Assembly: GCF_947496515.1 (NCBI RefSeq)
Contig: NZ_CANMDB010000009.1
Coordinates: forward strand, 156,112-220,111
DNA: 64,000 bases
Source of the DNA: an uncultured Roseobacter sp.
GTDB taxonomy: Bacteria; Pseudomonadota; Alphaproteobacteria; Rhodobacterales; Rhodobacteraceae
Direction of reading: 5' to 3'
Part shown: positions 34,324 through 43,799 of the stretch, piece after piece
Layout of the letters: the number at the start of each line of letters is the position of its first letter
Position numbering within the stretch: the first letter of the stretch is position 1
Program-made: the position numbers and the translations under genes
The notes under the pieces: model-generated
Database searches by the model: none
Told to the model about the DNA's origin: nothing
Seen by the model: only the letters and a program-made list of their open reading frames with translations

Positions 34324-36054
34324 TTACCGGGTGGCAATCAGGACCAGAACGGCGATGCCCAGAATGGCGGATGTGGCCTGCCAAAATCGCAGGGGATGGC
34401 GCTCCAGCAAGGCCCTTTGGCCCAGCGGGCGGCTGCCCGTGGGCGGGACCCTGAGTGCTGTCTCAAGCTCTGACAGGACGGGGAAGCGTTTGGTGTGGTC
34501 CGGGTGCGTTGCGCGCCGCAGCACATCATCAATCCAGTATGGCAGGCTGCCCGTACCATCGACGGCCGGCGCATAGGTCAGCCGCGCCCGGTCTCGTCTG
34601 GTGCTGACCCGCGCCGCCTGTGCCCCGAAGGGCAACCTGCCCGTCAGCATTTCGTAGATCGTCACGCCCAGCGAGAACTGATCGGAGTAGGAACCGGCGG
34701 GATCCCCGACAAAGTACTCCGGTGCGGTATATTGCACGGTGCCCAGAATGGGCGCGGGCTGCGATTGGTGTGCTTCGTCCACGCCCAGCACCCGGACCGA
34801 CCCGAGGTCGATGATCTTCACGTGCCCCGCTTTGTCGATCATCAGGTTCTCTGGCCGGAAATCCTGATGCAGCATGTCGCGGCGATGAAGTGCGCGCAGA
34901 CCGCGGATCATCTGTGTTGCGATATCGCGCACCTCCTCGATTTGGGGAGTGTCCCTGTCGCGCATCCATTGCCGGAGGGTCTGGCCTTCGATGAACTCGG
35001 TCACAACATAAAGCCCGGAGCGCACCTCCGGCGCGTCGGCAGCGGCCACGACGTGAGGCGAGTTCACCCGCCGGGCGATCCATTCCTCCATCTGAAAGAG
35101 CCGAACCAACGCCGGGCTGGACGCGGTCTCAGTCGCTGGCATCTTGAGCGCGACCCGTTGGCCGCCCGGTCCCCGCGCCAGAAAGATATGGCTGCGGTTG
35201 TTGCTGTGGATCTGTCGGAGGATGTCAAAACCGTCTAGCGTATCGCCCGGTTCCGGCAGCGGCAGGATCTTTGGCGGCATGTCCGGCTCAACCGGCGCGC
35301 TGGCCCCTTCGGGCACTGCATCCACCCGCACGATCTGGATGGTCAGATTGTCCCGACTGCCTGCGGCGAGGGCACGGGCCACGATCTCGGCGGCGGCGTG
35401 ATCCAGCGTTTCGGCGCTTTGGAGGATCTGCGCGACGTCCTCCGGCGCCCAGTGATCGTGCACGCCATCGGTGGTCATCAGATAGACATCGCCCGCCCGC
35501 AGGGTCAGGGCCCGGTAGTCCACGGCCACATCGCGGTCCAGCCCTATCGCCCGGCTGAGTTGGCTGCTCGTGCCCGACAGGCGCGTCACGTGGTCCAGCG
35601 TCAGAGGCTCGGGCGGGCCGTCGCGGGGCATCCGCCAGATCCGGCTGTCGCCCACGTGGAACAGATGTGCCCGCTGTCCTTTGAGGATCAGCGCGGCGAG
35701 GGTGCAGATGTGCCCGTGATCCGGGCTGTCGTGCAGCGCGCGGCGGTTGATCCCGTGCAGCCAGGCATTGGTGGCGGAGATGACGGTACGCGCGGCGGTC
35801 TTGACCTCCCAGGTATCGGAGGTGTCGTAATAGTCGCTCAGAAAACCCTTGATCGTCGCCTCTGCGGCCTCGCGGCTGCGCGGACTGGTGGAGATCCCAT
35901 CCGCAACGGCCAAGGCGACACCCTTCAGACGCAGCGCCTGGCCCGAGGGGACGACGGCACCGACCGCGTCCTGATTTTCGGCCTTCACCCCGGCGGAGGA
36001 CGACCGGCCGACGCTGACGGCAAGCGTTTCCGTGTCTCGGGCATCTTTGGGCAT
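34324..36054 (-). CDS. Bifunctional PP2C-type phosphatase / Ser-Thr protein kinase, C-terminal membrane anchor
   Basis: This 576-residue fusion has a PP2C phosphatase domain over about residues 10-245. Its metal-site motifs are ENQDA (Asp29), AVADGIS (Asp52), VGDSRIWR, TTDGVHDHW and SRDNLT. A protein kinase domain follows over about 270-535, with Lys304 in VALK, HQDFRPEN with catalytic Asp398 (HQD in place of HRD), and DLG with Asp416 (in place of DFG). The glycine loop is poorly conserved (QIHSNNRSHIFLA). One hydrophobic helix closes the protein, so it is probably tail-anchored. It is followed on the same strand by nothing, and upstream by a nitrite-channel gene, suggesting control of nitrogen uptake. 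Confidence 0.9.
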   Translation of the reverse strand: MPKDARDTETLAVSVGRSSSAGVKAENQDAVGAVVPSGQALRLKGVALAVADGISTSPRSREAAEATIKGFLSDYYDTSDTWEVKTAARTVISATNAWLHGINRRALHDSPDHGHICTLAALILKGQRAHLFHVGDSRIWRMPRDGPPEPLTLDHVTRLSGTSSQLSRAIGLDRDVAVDYRALTLRAGDVYLMTTDGVHDHWAPEDVAQILQSAETLDHAAAEIVARALAAGSRDNLTIQIVRVDAVPEGASAPVEPDMPPKILPLPEPGDTLDGFDILRQIHSNNRSHIFLARGPGGQRVALKMPATETASSPALVRLFQMEEWIARRVNSPHVVAAADAPEVRSGLYVVTEFIEGQTLRQWMRDRDTPQIEEVRDIATQMIRGLRALHRRDMLHQDFRPENLMIDKAGHVKIIDLGSVRVLGVDEAHQSQPAPILGTVQYTAPEYFVGDPAGSYSDQFSLGVTIYEMLTGRLPFGAQAARVSTRRDRARLTYAPAVDGTGSLPYWIDDVLRRATHPDHTKRFPVLSELETALRVPPTGSRPLGQRALLERHPLRFWQATSAILGIAVLVLIATR

Positions 36055-36146
36055 CGGGGCGCGTCTCTTTGACCGGGTGGTGGATGGGGTCTGTCAGTCA
36101 GCCGCGCGAGATACGTCCCGCGCGGCTGTAGGATTTTGAGCCGGGT

Positions 36147-36983
36147 TTACTCGCCGGGGACGGCTGCGTCGGCGTTTGGCAGCCGGGAGGGGCTGGTTTT
36201 GTAGTATGTGGCGTAGAGCATCGCGCCCACAAAGGTCAGCCCGCCGACCAGATTGCCCACGACCGTGGGGATCTCATTGTACATCAGATAATCGCCCCAG
36301 GTGAAATCGGCCCCCAGCAGCAGCCCGATGGGAAACAGGAACATGTTCACGATCGAGTGCTCGAACCCCATGTAGAAGAAGATCAGGATCGGCATCCACA
36401 TGGCGATGACCTTGCCCGGCACCGAGGTGGAGACCATCGCCGCCACGACACCGGTGGACACCATCCAGTTGCACATGACCGCGCGGATAAAGAGGGTCAG
36501 CATGCCGCCGCCCCCCGCCTCGGCGTATCCCACCGTTCGGGAGTGTCCGATGTCCATGAGTTTCTGCCCTACCGCATTCGGCTCCAGCGTGAAGCCCATG
36601 GTCAGTGTGATCGCGATGAAGACGGCGGTGGTCATGGCACCGGCAAAGTTGCCGACAAAGACCAGCCCCCAGTTGCGCCAGAGCGCTTTCATGTCCACGC
36701 CGGGGCGTTTGTCGATCACGGCGAGCGGGACAAGGGTGAAGACACCCGTCAGAAGATCGTATCCCAGAAGGTACAGGGTGCAGAAGCCGACCGGAAACAG
36801 CAGCGCGCCAATGATGAAGTGGCCGGTGTTCACCGCCACGGTGACGGCAAAGGCAGCGGCCAGAGCGAGGATCGCACCGGCCATGTAGGAGCGGATGAGC
36901 GTATCTTTGGTGGACATCAGTGCTTTTTTCGCACCGGCATCGACCATTTGAGCCGAAAACTCGGCTGGGGTGACATAAGACAT
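36147..36983 (-). CDS. Formate/nitrite transporter (FNT) family channel
   Basis: This 278-residue pentameric-type channel has six hydrophobic helices. The frame is open upstream to 37112, but the start MSYVTPAEF at 36983 has a GAAAGG site and matches the usual FNT N-terminus. FNT landmarks visible are the cytoplasmic N-terminal helix, LLFPVGFCTLYLLGYDLLTG, NWGLVFVGNFAGAM, CNWMVSTGVVAAM and GFEHSIVNMFLFPIG. Family channels carry formate or nitrite. Here nitrite is favoured by the divergent siroheme reductase gene. The phosphatase/kinase gene lies about 90 bases downstream and may be co-transcribed. Confidence 0.93.
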   Translation of the reverse strand: MSYVTPAEFSAQMVDAGAKKALMSTKDTLIRSYMAGAILALAAAFAVTVAVNTGHFIIGALLFPVGFCTLYLLGYDLLTGVFTLVPLAVIDKRPGVDMKALWRNWGLVFVGNFAGAMTTAVFIAITLTMGFTLEPNAVGQKLMDIGHSRTVGYAEAGGGGMLTLFIRAVMCNWMVSTGVVAAMVSTSVPGKVIAMWMPILIFFYMGFEHSIVNMFLFPIGLLLGADFTWGDYLMYNEIPTVVGNLVGGLTFVGAMLYATYYKTSPSRLPNADAAVPGE

Positions 36984-37626
36984 CGGAAGCCTTTCGTGAG
37001 GAAGAAACAGCCCGCTGGGTGCAGCCGAGAGGCGGCACGGCGTATCAGGCATTGGGATTGAGAGCGGTGCAGCGCCGTTGCTGCTCTTCATGCCGGGATG
37101 ACTTTCATCCACACCCCAAATGGGATCACGGCTCGCGTCGTCGATGACGTGGACTCAGCCAACGCCCGGCAGACGGCGTGTGTCAACACCACAGTCACAG
37201 GTTGTATCGACAGAATGGAATAAACCGCCCCATCACCCTGCCAAAGGGTAAAATTTGGGCAGTTGAGTGGGCTCACGTGGTGTCCGGGTGTCGAATGGCC
37301 GGAACAATCCGGTTTGAAGAGCCGCGGGATGGCACGATATCACCGCCAAGCGGGTCGCGATGGCACCATTTGTCCGCTCAATCGCTCAAAGAGCGGGCAC
37401 TCCCGAGGCTCTTTGTCCCATGGCTGCATTCTTTGGGCGGCGGCGTTTGACTTTTGCCGATTCTCCCGTTCTGAGTGCAGTCAGCGCTCAACGATGAGCG
37501 TGCGCGGCACTACGCATGCCGACCAAATCGCGGGCGACGCTGCCTGTCATCCAAACATACCACCACCGCTTGTCGCGCGTCCCTCTGACGGTCGCCCCGG
37601 GCAGTGAATTGTAGGAGAGATGTCAG
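36984..37626. other. Divergent regulatory region between the FNT channel and siroheme reductase genes
   Basis: This 643-base stretch has no convincing gene. It must hold two divergent promoters. I looked for FNR/DNR-type TTGAT-N4-ATCAA boxes and a GG-N10-GC sigma-54 promoter and did not find a good one. A stretch around 37371-37400 has inverted short elements (CCGCTCAATCGCTCAAAGAGCGGGC: CCGCTC and GAGCGG arms). The region is visibly more AT-rich near 37205-37260. Confidence 0.5.
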
Positions 37627-39372
37627 ATGAGCGGATCCGGCCCGGGTTTTAATCGCGAACAGCAGGAATATCTGATCAGCGTTCTGTCGGGGCTGAACCT
37701 TCACAAGGCGTTGCAGCCAGCCGGAACCGCCGCCGCAGCCGAGCCGCCGACGGTCTACGGCACGCCGCTTGAGGATCTGTGCAAGGAAGAGATCGCCAAG
37801 CTGGACATGCACCCCGTTGACATGTGGCGCCAGGTCGAGGCGTGGGAAGCCGCGGGGCATCTCGCTGCCGGGCTCGATCAGTTCCTGCTGAGACACCTTG
37901 GGTTCTTCAACGTGGAACCCGCAAGCCCCGGTTACATGATGCGCTTGCGCTGCCCGGCCAATGTGCTGCGCGGCGATCAGGCGGAAGTTCTGGGCCAGGT
38001 GGCCGAAGAGCTGGCGGGCGGGTACGCGCATGTGACGACCCGTGGCAGCCTGCAACTGCGGGAGATCCAACCCGGGAACATCATCCCGATCGTGGAGCGA
38101 TTGCAGGAGGTTGGGCTGACCCCTCATGGCACGGGTGCGGATTCCGCGCGCAATCTGACCTGCTCTCCGATCGCGGGTGTGGATCCGGCGGAGCTTATCG
38201 ACATGAGGCCCATGGCCAAACGGCTCAGCCTGCGGATCCTGCGGACCAAGGAACTGCAAGGCATCCCCCGCAAGTTCAACATCTCCTTTGACGGCGGTGG
38301 GAGGCTGTCCTGCGTCTCGGACACCAATGACATCTGCTTTCAGGCAGTATCGGTTCCGGCCAATGATCTGGGGTTTGAGCCGGGCGTCTGGTGCCGGATC
38401 GCTCTGGGTGGCATCACCGGGCACAAGGATTTCGCCCGCGACACGGGGCTCGTCTGCACGCCAGCGCAGGCCGTCGACGTTGCCGAAGCGATGATGCGCG
38501 TCTTTGTGGAACACGGCGATCGGACCAACCGCGGCAAGGCGCGGCTCAAGTATCTGCTCGACCGGCAGGGGTTTGACTGGTTCTGCGCGCGCACGGCAGA
38601 GGTGCTTGCGGGCTTCGGCACGGGTGTCGAACTGCGCGCCCTGCCGCCGGGGATCGAAGCGCCGCGGGCACCCATTGATCGGCAAGGTCACATCGGCGCG
38701 CATCCCCAGCGACAGGCGGGGCTGAACTATCTGGGCGTGGCCCTTGAGCTTGGCCGGCTGTCATCAGATCAGCTTAAGGGTCTTGGACAGATCGCCGCAC
38801 GCCACGGCAGCAATGACCTGCGTCTGACCGTTTGGCAAAACCCCTTGATCCTTGGCGTGCCGGACGACAGGCTGGAGACCGTGGAGGCCAAGATTGCCGC
38901 GCTCGGGCTGACCACGCGGGCGACCGCCTTTGCCGCGGGTGCCGTGGCCTGCACTGGCAAATGGGCCTGCAAGCTGGGGCTGGCCTACACAAAGCAGGAC
39001 GCGCTGGCGATCGTGCGCCATCTTGAGGCGCGCTATACGCTCGACAGCCCGATAAACATTCACCTCACGGGCTGCCCGAATTCCTGCGCGCAGCACTATA
39101 TCGGCGACATCGGGCTGGTGGGCACCACCGCGCCCGGTGGGGGCGAGGGGTATAACATCGTCCTCGGCGGCGGCTCCGATCAGGATCAGGGCCTCGCCCG
39201 TCCGCTCTGCGGCCCGGTTCCGGCGGCAGATGTCACCGCGGTGGTCGAGCATATGGTCGGCCATTATCTTGACGCGCGCGCGTCCGATCAGACCTTTCTG
39301 GAATTTGTCCGCAGTCTGCCGGATGAGGCGCTGAGCGTGCTCGTTCCGGCTGAATTCGCCACGGCTGCCTGA
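37627..39372 (+). CDS. Siroheme [4Fe-4S] nitrite/sulfite reductase hemoprotein (NirA/CysI family)
   Basis: This 581-residue protein has the two-fold ferredoxin-like plus siroheme domains of assimilatory nitrite and sulfite reductases. The cluster- and siroheme-binding cysteines are Cys442 and Cys448 (ACTGKWACKLG) and Cys483 and Cys487 (LTGCPNSCAQHYIGDIG). The TRGSLQLREIQP segment in the first half supplies anion-binding arginine. Its pairing with a nitrite channel and a CysJ-like flavoprotein points to nitrite reduction to ammonium with electrons from NADPH. Sulfite is the alternative. A ribosome-binding site (TAGGAGAGA) lies just upstream of the start. Confidence 0.9.
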   Translation: MSGSGPGFNREQQEYLISVLSGLNLHKALQPAGTAAAAEPPTVYGTPLEDLCKEEIAKLDMHPVDMWRQVEAWEAAGHLAAGLDQFLLRHLGFFNVEPASPGYMMRLRCPANVLRGDQAEVLGQVAEELAGGYAHVTTRGSLQLREIQPGNIIPIVERLQEVGLTPHGTGADSARNLTCSPIAGVDPAELIDMRPMAKRLSLRILRTKELQGIPRKFNISFDGGGRLSCVSDTNDICFQAVSVPANDLGFEPGVWCRIALGGITGHKDFARDTGLVCTPAQAVDVAEAMMRVFVEHGDRTNRGKARLKYLLDRQGFDWFCARTAEVLAGFGTGVELRALPPGIEAPRAPIDRQGHIGAHPQRQAGLNYLGVALELGRLSSDQLKGLGQIAARHGSNDLRLTVWQNPLILGVPDDRLETVEAKIAALGLTTRATAFAAGAVACTGKWACKLGLAYTKQDALAIVRHLEARYTLDSPINIHLTGCPNSCAQHYIGDIGLVGTTAPGGGEGYNIVLGGGSDQDQGLARPLCGPVPAADVTAVVEHMVGHYLDARASDQTFLEFVRSLPDEALSVLVPAEFATAA

Positions 39373-39390
39373 CCCTCTCGGAGATCCTCA

Positions 39391-41145
39391 ATGACCGTAC
39401 AAGATCCGAACATCCTCGAAAATCTCGCCACTGCGATTGGTCAGACCCATGGTGCGGCACCCGCGAGTTTCATTGCCGAGGACGCACCTTTTGACGAAGC
39501 GCAGCGCCACTGGCTGAATGGTCTGCTGAGCGGGCTGCACGCGATCGCCAGTTCTGCCGCCGCTGAGGCCGCGCCGCAGGTGGGCACGGCGCTCACCGTC
39601 CTCTATGGTTCGCAGTCCGGCAACGCCGAGGCGCTGTCCAAAGACCTGCGCAAGTATTCCAAGACCCAAGGGTTCGAACCCAGTGTCTCCGCGCTCGATG
39701 ACATCACGGTGGCGGATTTGGCCGCGCTGTCACATGTGTTGATTATCGCCTCGACTTTCGGAGAAGGCGAGCCCGCCGATAATGCCGCGAAGTTCCACAA
39801 AGCGCTGATGGCCGATGATGCGCCGACCTTGCCCGCCAGCCTGACCTACAGCGTCTGCGGACTGGGCGATTCCAGCTATGCAGAGTTCAACAAGGCTGCG
39901 CGGGACATTGATGCGCGGCTGGCCGAACTGGGTGCCACGCGCGCGGCAGATCTGATGACCTGTGACGTGGATTTCGAGGATGACTATGCCCTGTGGAAAC
40001 AGGCCGCATTTGAAAGCGCGGCCTTCAAATCTGCCGCAGGCACAGCCTCTGCGCCCGAGCCTGCCGCGGCAGCCCCCGGTTTTGACAAGAACCACCCCTT
40101 CATGGCGACGCTGATGGCGGCAGATCGGCTCAGCGGGGAGGCTTCGGCCAAATGTGTGAACCATATCGAGCTTTCGCTGGCGGGCGGAGGCGCGGATCTC
40201 GACTATGCGGTGGGGGATGCGTTGGGCGTCTGGCCGCTGAACTGCGCCGATGAGGTCGCGGCGATCCTCGCGGCCTGCGGATTTACGGGCAAGGAAACGG
40301 TCGAGTTGAAGTTTGGCCCGGTGCGCTTGCGCCCGGCGTTGCTGACCAGGCTGGATCTGAGCACGGTGACTCCCAAAACGCTGCAGGCCTGGGGGCTGGA
40401 GGCCACGGAGCCGGACGCACAGGTGATCGACATTCTGTCATCGGGCGAGGTGACGCTGGACCCCCAGACGCTGGTGAACGGGTTGCGCGCGTTGCAACCG
40501 CGGCTCTACTCGATTTCCTCCAGCCCCAAGGCGCACCCGGGCGAGGTGCATCTGACCGTGGGTGAGGTCCGCTATGATCTGCAGGGCAGCCCGCGCAAGG
40601 GCGTGGCGTCGACCTACCTGGGCGACAGGCTGGCCGAGGGCGGCACCATTGGGGTCTATGTCCAGAAATCCGCGCATTTCCATCTGCCCGAGGACGACGC
40701 GGTGCCCCTGATCATGATCGGGCCCGGGACAGGCATCGCGCCGTTCCGCGCCTTTCTCGAAGAGCGTGAGGCCCGGGGGGCCGAGGGCTGCAACTGGCTC
40801 TTTTTCGGGGATCAGCACGCGGACTGCGATTATCTCTACCGGGGGCAGATCGAGGGCTGGGAGGAGAGCGGGCTTCTGACCCGTAAGAGTCTCGCGTGGT
40901 CGCGCGACACGGTCGAGAAGGTATATGTTCAGACGCTCCTGCAAAACGACGGGGCAGAGGTATTCGCGTGGCTGGAGCAGGGTGCGGCGATCTATGTCTG
41001 CGGTGACGCAAGCCGGATGGCCGCAGACGTGGATCGCGCGCTGCACGAGATCGTGGTGGCCCACGGCGGCAAGACAGAAGACGAGGCAGCGGCTTACATG
41101 GATCAGCTCGTGGCCCTGCACCGCTATCAGCGCGACGTGTACTGA
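39391..41145 (+). CDS. CysJ-like diflavin reductase (flavodoxin-FAD-NADPH)
   Basis: This 584-residue diflavin protein resembles the sulfite reductase flavoprotein subunit. After about 65 lead-in residues comes a flavodoxin domain (TVLYGSQSGNAE) with an FMN site (ASTFGEGEPADNAAKFH). An FAD domain follows with RLYSISSSP from Arg371, then an NADPH domain with GPGTGIAPFRAF from Gly444 and the C-terminal YQRDVY aromatic end. It starts 18 bases after the siroheme reductase, so the two probably form an NADPH-dependent alpha/beta reductase. In this context it likely supplies electrons for nitrite rather than sulfite. Confidence 0.92.
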   Translation: MTVQDPNILENLATAIGQTHGAAPASFIAEDAPFDEAQRHWLNGLLSGLHAIASSAAAEAAPQVGTALTVLYGSQSGNAEALSKDLRKYSKTQGFEPSVSALDDITVADLAALSHVLIIASTFGEGEPADNAAKFHKALMADDAPTLPASLTYSVCGLGDSSYAEFNKAARDIDARLAELGATRAADLMTCDVDFEDDYALWKQAAFESAAFKSAAGTASAPEPAAAAPGFDKNHPFMATLMAADRLSGEASAKCVNHIELSLAGGGADLDYAVGDALGVWPLNCADEVAAILAACGFTGKETVELKFGPVRLRPALLTRLDLSTVTPKTLQAWGLEATEPDAQVIDILSSGEVTLDPQTLVNGLRALQPRLYSISSSPKAHPGEVHLTVGEVRYDLQGSPRKGVASTYLGDRLAEGGTIGVYVQKSAHFHLPEDDAVPLIMIGPGTGIAPFRAFLEEREARGAEGCNWLFFGDQHADCDYLYRGQIEGWEESGLLTRKSLAWSRDTVEKVYVQTLLQNDGAEVFAWLEQGAAIYVCGDASRMAADVDRALHEIVVAHGGKTEDEAAAYMDQLVALHRYQRDVY

Positions 41146-41518
41146 ACGGCCCGGCCCAAACGTCTCGGCTATCCCCCGCGCTGGAGTGAGGCAAAGCCGG
41201 TACGGCCACGCATCCGCTCGTGGATCTGCTGCATGAACTGCAGAGATCCGGCGCAAAATGGCAGTTGCGCATCGACCCGTTGATCGCAAGCCGAGGCGGT
41301 GTTGCGCTGGCCGCACGTGCGTCCGCCCGTCCCGTCCATGCATCTTGAAGCGGTGCCGGAATGCGGTGGGTTGTTTCATGACCGCTTTTACGTACCTTTG
41401 TGATCGTGCATCTGATCCATCCCATCCTTCGCAACCTGCATGTCGGCCTTTGCCGAGGTACCCAACCCAGCGATGGATGCTACCGCCGACGCAATGACCG
41501 ACAACAAAGGACGACCTC
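41146..41518. other. Gene-free spacer
   Basis: No gene, clear hairpin or recognised regulatory motif is visible in these 373 bases. They must include the end of the reductase operon and a promoter for the SDR gene at 41519. Confidence 0.5.
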
Positions 41519-42352
41519 ATGAATAAACTTGTACTGACGGGCGCTGCGGGGCGGCTTGGATCGCACTTGCGCGGACCGCTGTCTCGCATGTGTGACGTGT
41601 TCGTCTCGTCCGATATTGCGGAGGGGGTGGAGGACCTCGCACCGAACGAGACCTATGTGAAAGCTGATATCACGGATCTCGACGCGATGGTCGATTTGCT
41701 TGAGGGCGCCGATATGGTGGTGCATTTCGGTGCCATCGGGGACGAGGCACCGATGGCGGAGCTTTGGGGTCCGAACTTCTACGGCGCCTACACGGTCTGG
41801 GAAGCCGCCTACCGCAACAAGCTGCGGCGAGTTGTCTATGCCTCGTCCATTCACGCGGTCGGCATGCACAAAAAGACTGACTGCATCGGCATTGATGCCC
41901 CCCACAAGCCCGATACGTTCTACGGTCTGGCCAAGTGCTTTGCTGAAGATCTCGCCTCCCTCTACTGGGACAAGCGCGGCATCGAAGCGGTCTGCATGCG
42001 CATCCTCTCCTGCGCGCAGGTGTCAAACAGCCGGGCCGTTGGCAGCTGGCTGTCTTACGGTGACCTGATCCACCTGGTCGAACGAGCGATCAGCACGCCG
42101 ATTACCGGCTTCAGTGTTGTCTACGGTGTATCCAACAACGACCGCGCGCCTGTGGACAATTCCAAGGCCCGGCATCTGGGGTACCATCCCAAGGACAACG
42201 CGGAGACGTTCGCGGCTGAGATATACGCTCAGGATGGCCCGCTGGACCCACGAGACCCCGGCAACACCCACCACGGCGGCCCTTTTGCGGCGGTCGAACT
42301 TGGCCACAGCGGCGTGGCGCATTTGAACCTCAAGGCGGATGACACGACATAG
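41519..42352 (+). CDS. NAD-dependent SDR, uronate dehydrogenase-like
   Basis: This 277-residue extended short-chain dehydrogenase has a Rossmann motif, LTGAAGRLGS, and a catalytic Tyr135-x3-Lys139 in YGLAK, with a preceding SSIHAVG segment for the catalytic Ser. By eye it resembles Agrobacterium-type uronate dehydrogenase, sharing DxxLYG/SKCFGEN-like, VRILSC-like and PKDNAE motifs (here FYGLAKCFAEDLA, MRILSCAQ and HPKDNAETF). That enzyme oxidises glucuronate or galacturonate to the aldarolactone. It stands alone between a nitrite operon and a methyltransferase, so context does not confirm the substrate. Confidence 0.82.
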   Translation: MNKLVLTGAAGRLGSHLRGPLSRMCDVFVSSDIAEGVEDLAPNETYVKADITDLDAMVDLLEGADMVVHFGAIGDEAPMAELWGPNFYGAYTVWEAAYRNKLRRVVYASSIHAVGMHKKTDCIGIDAPHKPDTFYGLAKCFAEDLASLYWDKRGIEAVCMRILSCAQVSNSRAVGSWLSYGDLIHLVERAISTPITGFSVVYGVSNNDRAPVDNSKARHLGYHPKDNAETFAAEIYAQDGPLDPRDPGNTHHGGPFAAVELGHSGVAHLNLKADDTT

Positions 42353-42464
42353 CAGTGACCTGTGAGGGGGCGCATCGACCAGCGCAGCGTGGCTTGATAG
42401 GGTGTCGGGCTTGCCTGAAGCCTTGATCACGATCACGCCCGTTCCCCACTTGTAGAGGACGACC

Positions 42465-43211
42465 ATGGCACTGCCCGATACATTGTTGACCCGCTTGATT
42501 GAGGTCGTGAAGGAAAACGACCTTCGCGGACGGTTTGTGATGCTGGGTCGGCAACGTTGGGTGGGGACGCGAAAGGGAACTGCTGCCAAGCTGTTTCAGC
42601 AAGCCCTCGAAACTTATTTGCCCGGCGTCAGCGAAGAGGATCTCAGGAACCCGGATGACATCTATAGCGAGCGGTTTTTCGAAGTTCTGGGCTTTTCGCC
42701 GGTCGAGTCCTTGGACTACTCCGACTTTGAAGGGGCCTCCATTATCCAGGATCTGACAAAGGATGTGCCCGATACCCTCCGGGGGCAATTCGACGTGGTC
42801 TACGACGGCGGCACCTGCGAACACATCTTCGATCTGCCCAAAGCTTACCGGAACATTCACGCGTTGCTGAAACCCGGGGGCGTGCTGATCGGCCATTCAC
42901 CCTGTAACAACTGGATCAACCACGCTTTTTACCAGATCAGCCCGGAGATGGTCTACGGTCATTGGGAAAAGGCGATGGGGTACGCGGTTTTGGAGCTCTC
43001 CCTCCAGCCACTTCTGCCGAACTTCGCGGATTGGGTCGCGCGGACGACAAACCCCAATGTGACGGGCAAGCGGCCCAGGATAAAAGGCAAGCTGCCGAAA
43101 CACTCGCCGATTATCCTGACATATGCCGTTCGAAAGCCGCTTGTGGGCCGGGCAGGTGGTTCGGGGACCTATCAGACGGACTACGTCGGGAAATGGACCT
43201 CCGATGCGTGA
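42465..43211 (+). CDS. SAM-dependent methyltransferase-like protein
   Basis: This 248-residue protein shows a class I methyltransferase-like core. FDVVYDGGTCEHIFDLP is followed by IHALLKPGGVLIGHSPCNN, which corresponds to the post-I and motif II-III region of the Methyltransf_11 type. The glycine-rich motif I is not obvious; the segment RFVMLGRQRW may take its place. The C-terminus is basic (KRPRIKGKLPKH). Such proteins occur in surface-glycan and secondary-metabolite contexts, but no such genes adjoin it. The substrate is unknown. Confidence 0.7.
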   Translation: MALPDTLLTRLIEVVKENDLRGRFVMLGRQRWVGTRKGTAAKLFQQALETYLPGVSEEDLRNPDDIYSERFFEVLGFSPVESLDYSDFEGASIIQDLTKDVPDTLRGQFDVVYDGGTCEHIFDLPKAYRNIHALLKPGGVLIGHSPCNNWINHAFYQISPEMVYGHWEKAMGYAVLELSLQPLLPNFADWVARTTNPNVTGKRPRIKGKLPKHSPIILTYAVRKPLVGRAGGSGTYQTDYVGKWTSDA

Positions 43212-43332
43212 TCCTGTCGCCGGTTCGCCTCTGACCGCAGGTGTCAGACAAGGCGCAGATCACCGATGCCTGAGGACGGTTTGTCGCGGCCGGGCGCGAC
43301 ACTGGATGGTCGCGACGCGGGCCTCGGCAGGC

Positions 43333-43361
43333 TTGTAATCGGGCGGCGCGACCGTTATGTG
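43333..43361 (+). promoter_or_regulatory. Candidate secE promoter
   Basis: TTGTAA (43333-43338), 17 bases, then TATGTG (43356-43361), about 30 bases before the secE start. The -10 is the same hexamer as in the candidate rpoB promoter. No tRNA-Trp gene, which precedes secE in many bacteria, is found in this gap. Confidence 0.4.
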
Positions 43362-43391
43362 CCTGACATTCGCGAGTGAGGAACCCACGTC

Positions 43392-43589
43392 ATGGCCACG
43401 ACCAATCCCCTTCAGTTCATTCAGCAGGTCCGTGCGGAAGTAGCCAAGGTCGTTTGGCCCACCCGGCGCGAGGTCATGCTAACCACCGTCATGGTCTTTA
43501 TCATGGCGGCGCTGACGGCGGTGTTCTTTGCGACGGTGGACATCATCATCAGATGGGGTCTGCAGAACGTGCTGAGCCTCTTTGGCTAG
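43392..43589 (+). CDS. secE: Protein translocase subunit SecE
   Basis: This 65-residue single-span membrane protein is the essential SecE subunit of the SecYEG translocon. It has the short alphaproteobacterial form: an amphipathic helix with the conserved EVAKVVWPTRREVMLTT segment, followed by one transmembrane helix (VMVFIMAALTAVFFATVDII). nusG follows, the standard order. A 210-base gap before nusG is longer than usual and may contain a second promoter (TTGACG at 43733), although no good -10 box is seen. Confidence 0.96.
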   Translation: MATTNPLQFIQQVRAEVAKVVWPTRREVMLTTVMVFIMAALTAVFFATVDIIIRWGLQNVLSLFG

Positions 43590-43799
43590 CGCGGGCTGAG
43601 GCTGCCGGAAAATCCGTCAGGCCCCTTGAAACCTTGGCGCTTGCGGAGTATTCGGCAACCCTGATCCACGACAGGGCGTGCGGCGATTCGCGTTGCGCGC
43701 CGTTTTTTGTCCAGGGTCTGACGGCTAAACACTTGACGAATAATAGTCTTTCGGCGCCGTGATGCGCGAAATGTGACACAGGACGAGGATCGAGGATCA

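Noticed and set aside
36984..37626. FNR- or NnrR-type box in the nitrite region
   Set aside because: TTGTCCGCTCAA near 37371 has TTG-N6-CAA, which is the wrong spacing for FNR-type sites (TTGAT-N4-ATCAA).
43212..43391. tRNA-Trp expected before secE
   Set aside because: No cloverleaf with a CCA anticodon can be folded by eye, and no T-loop consensus is present in this gap.
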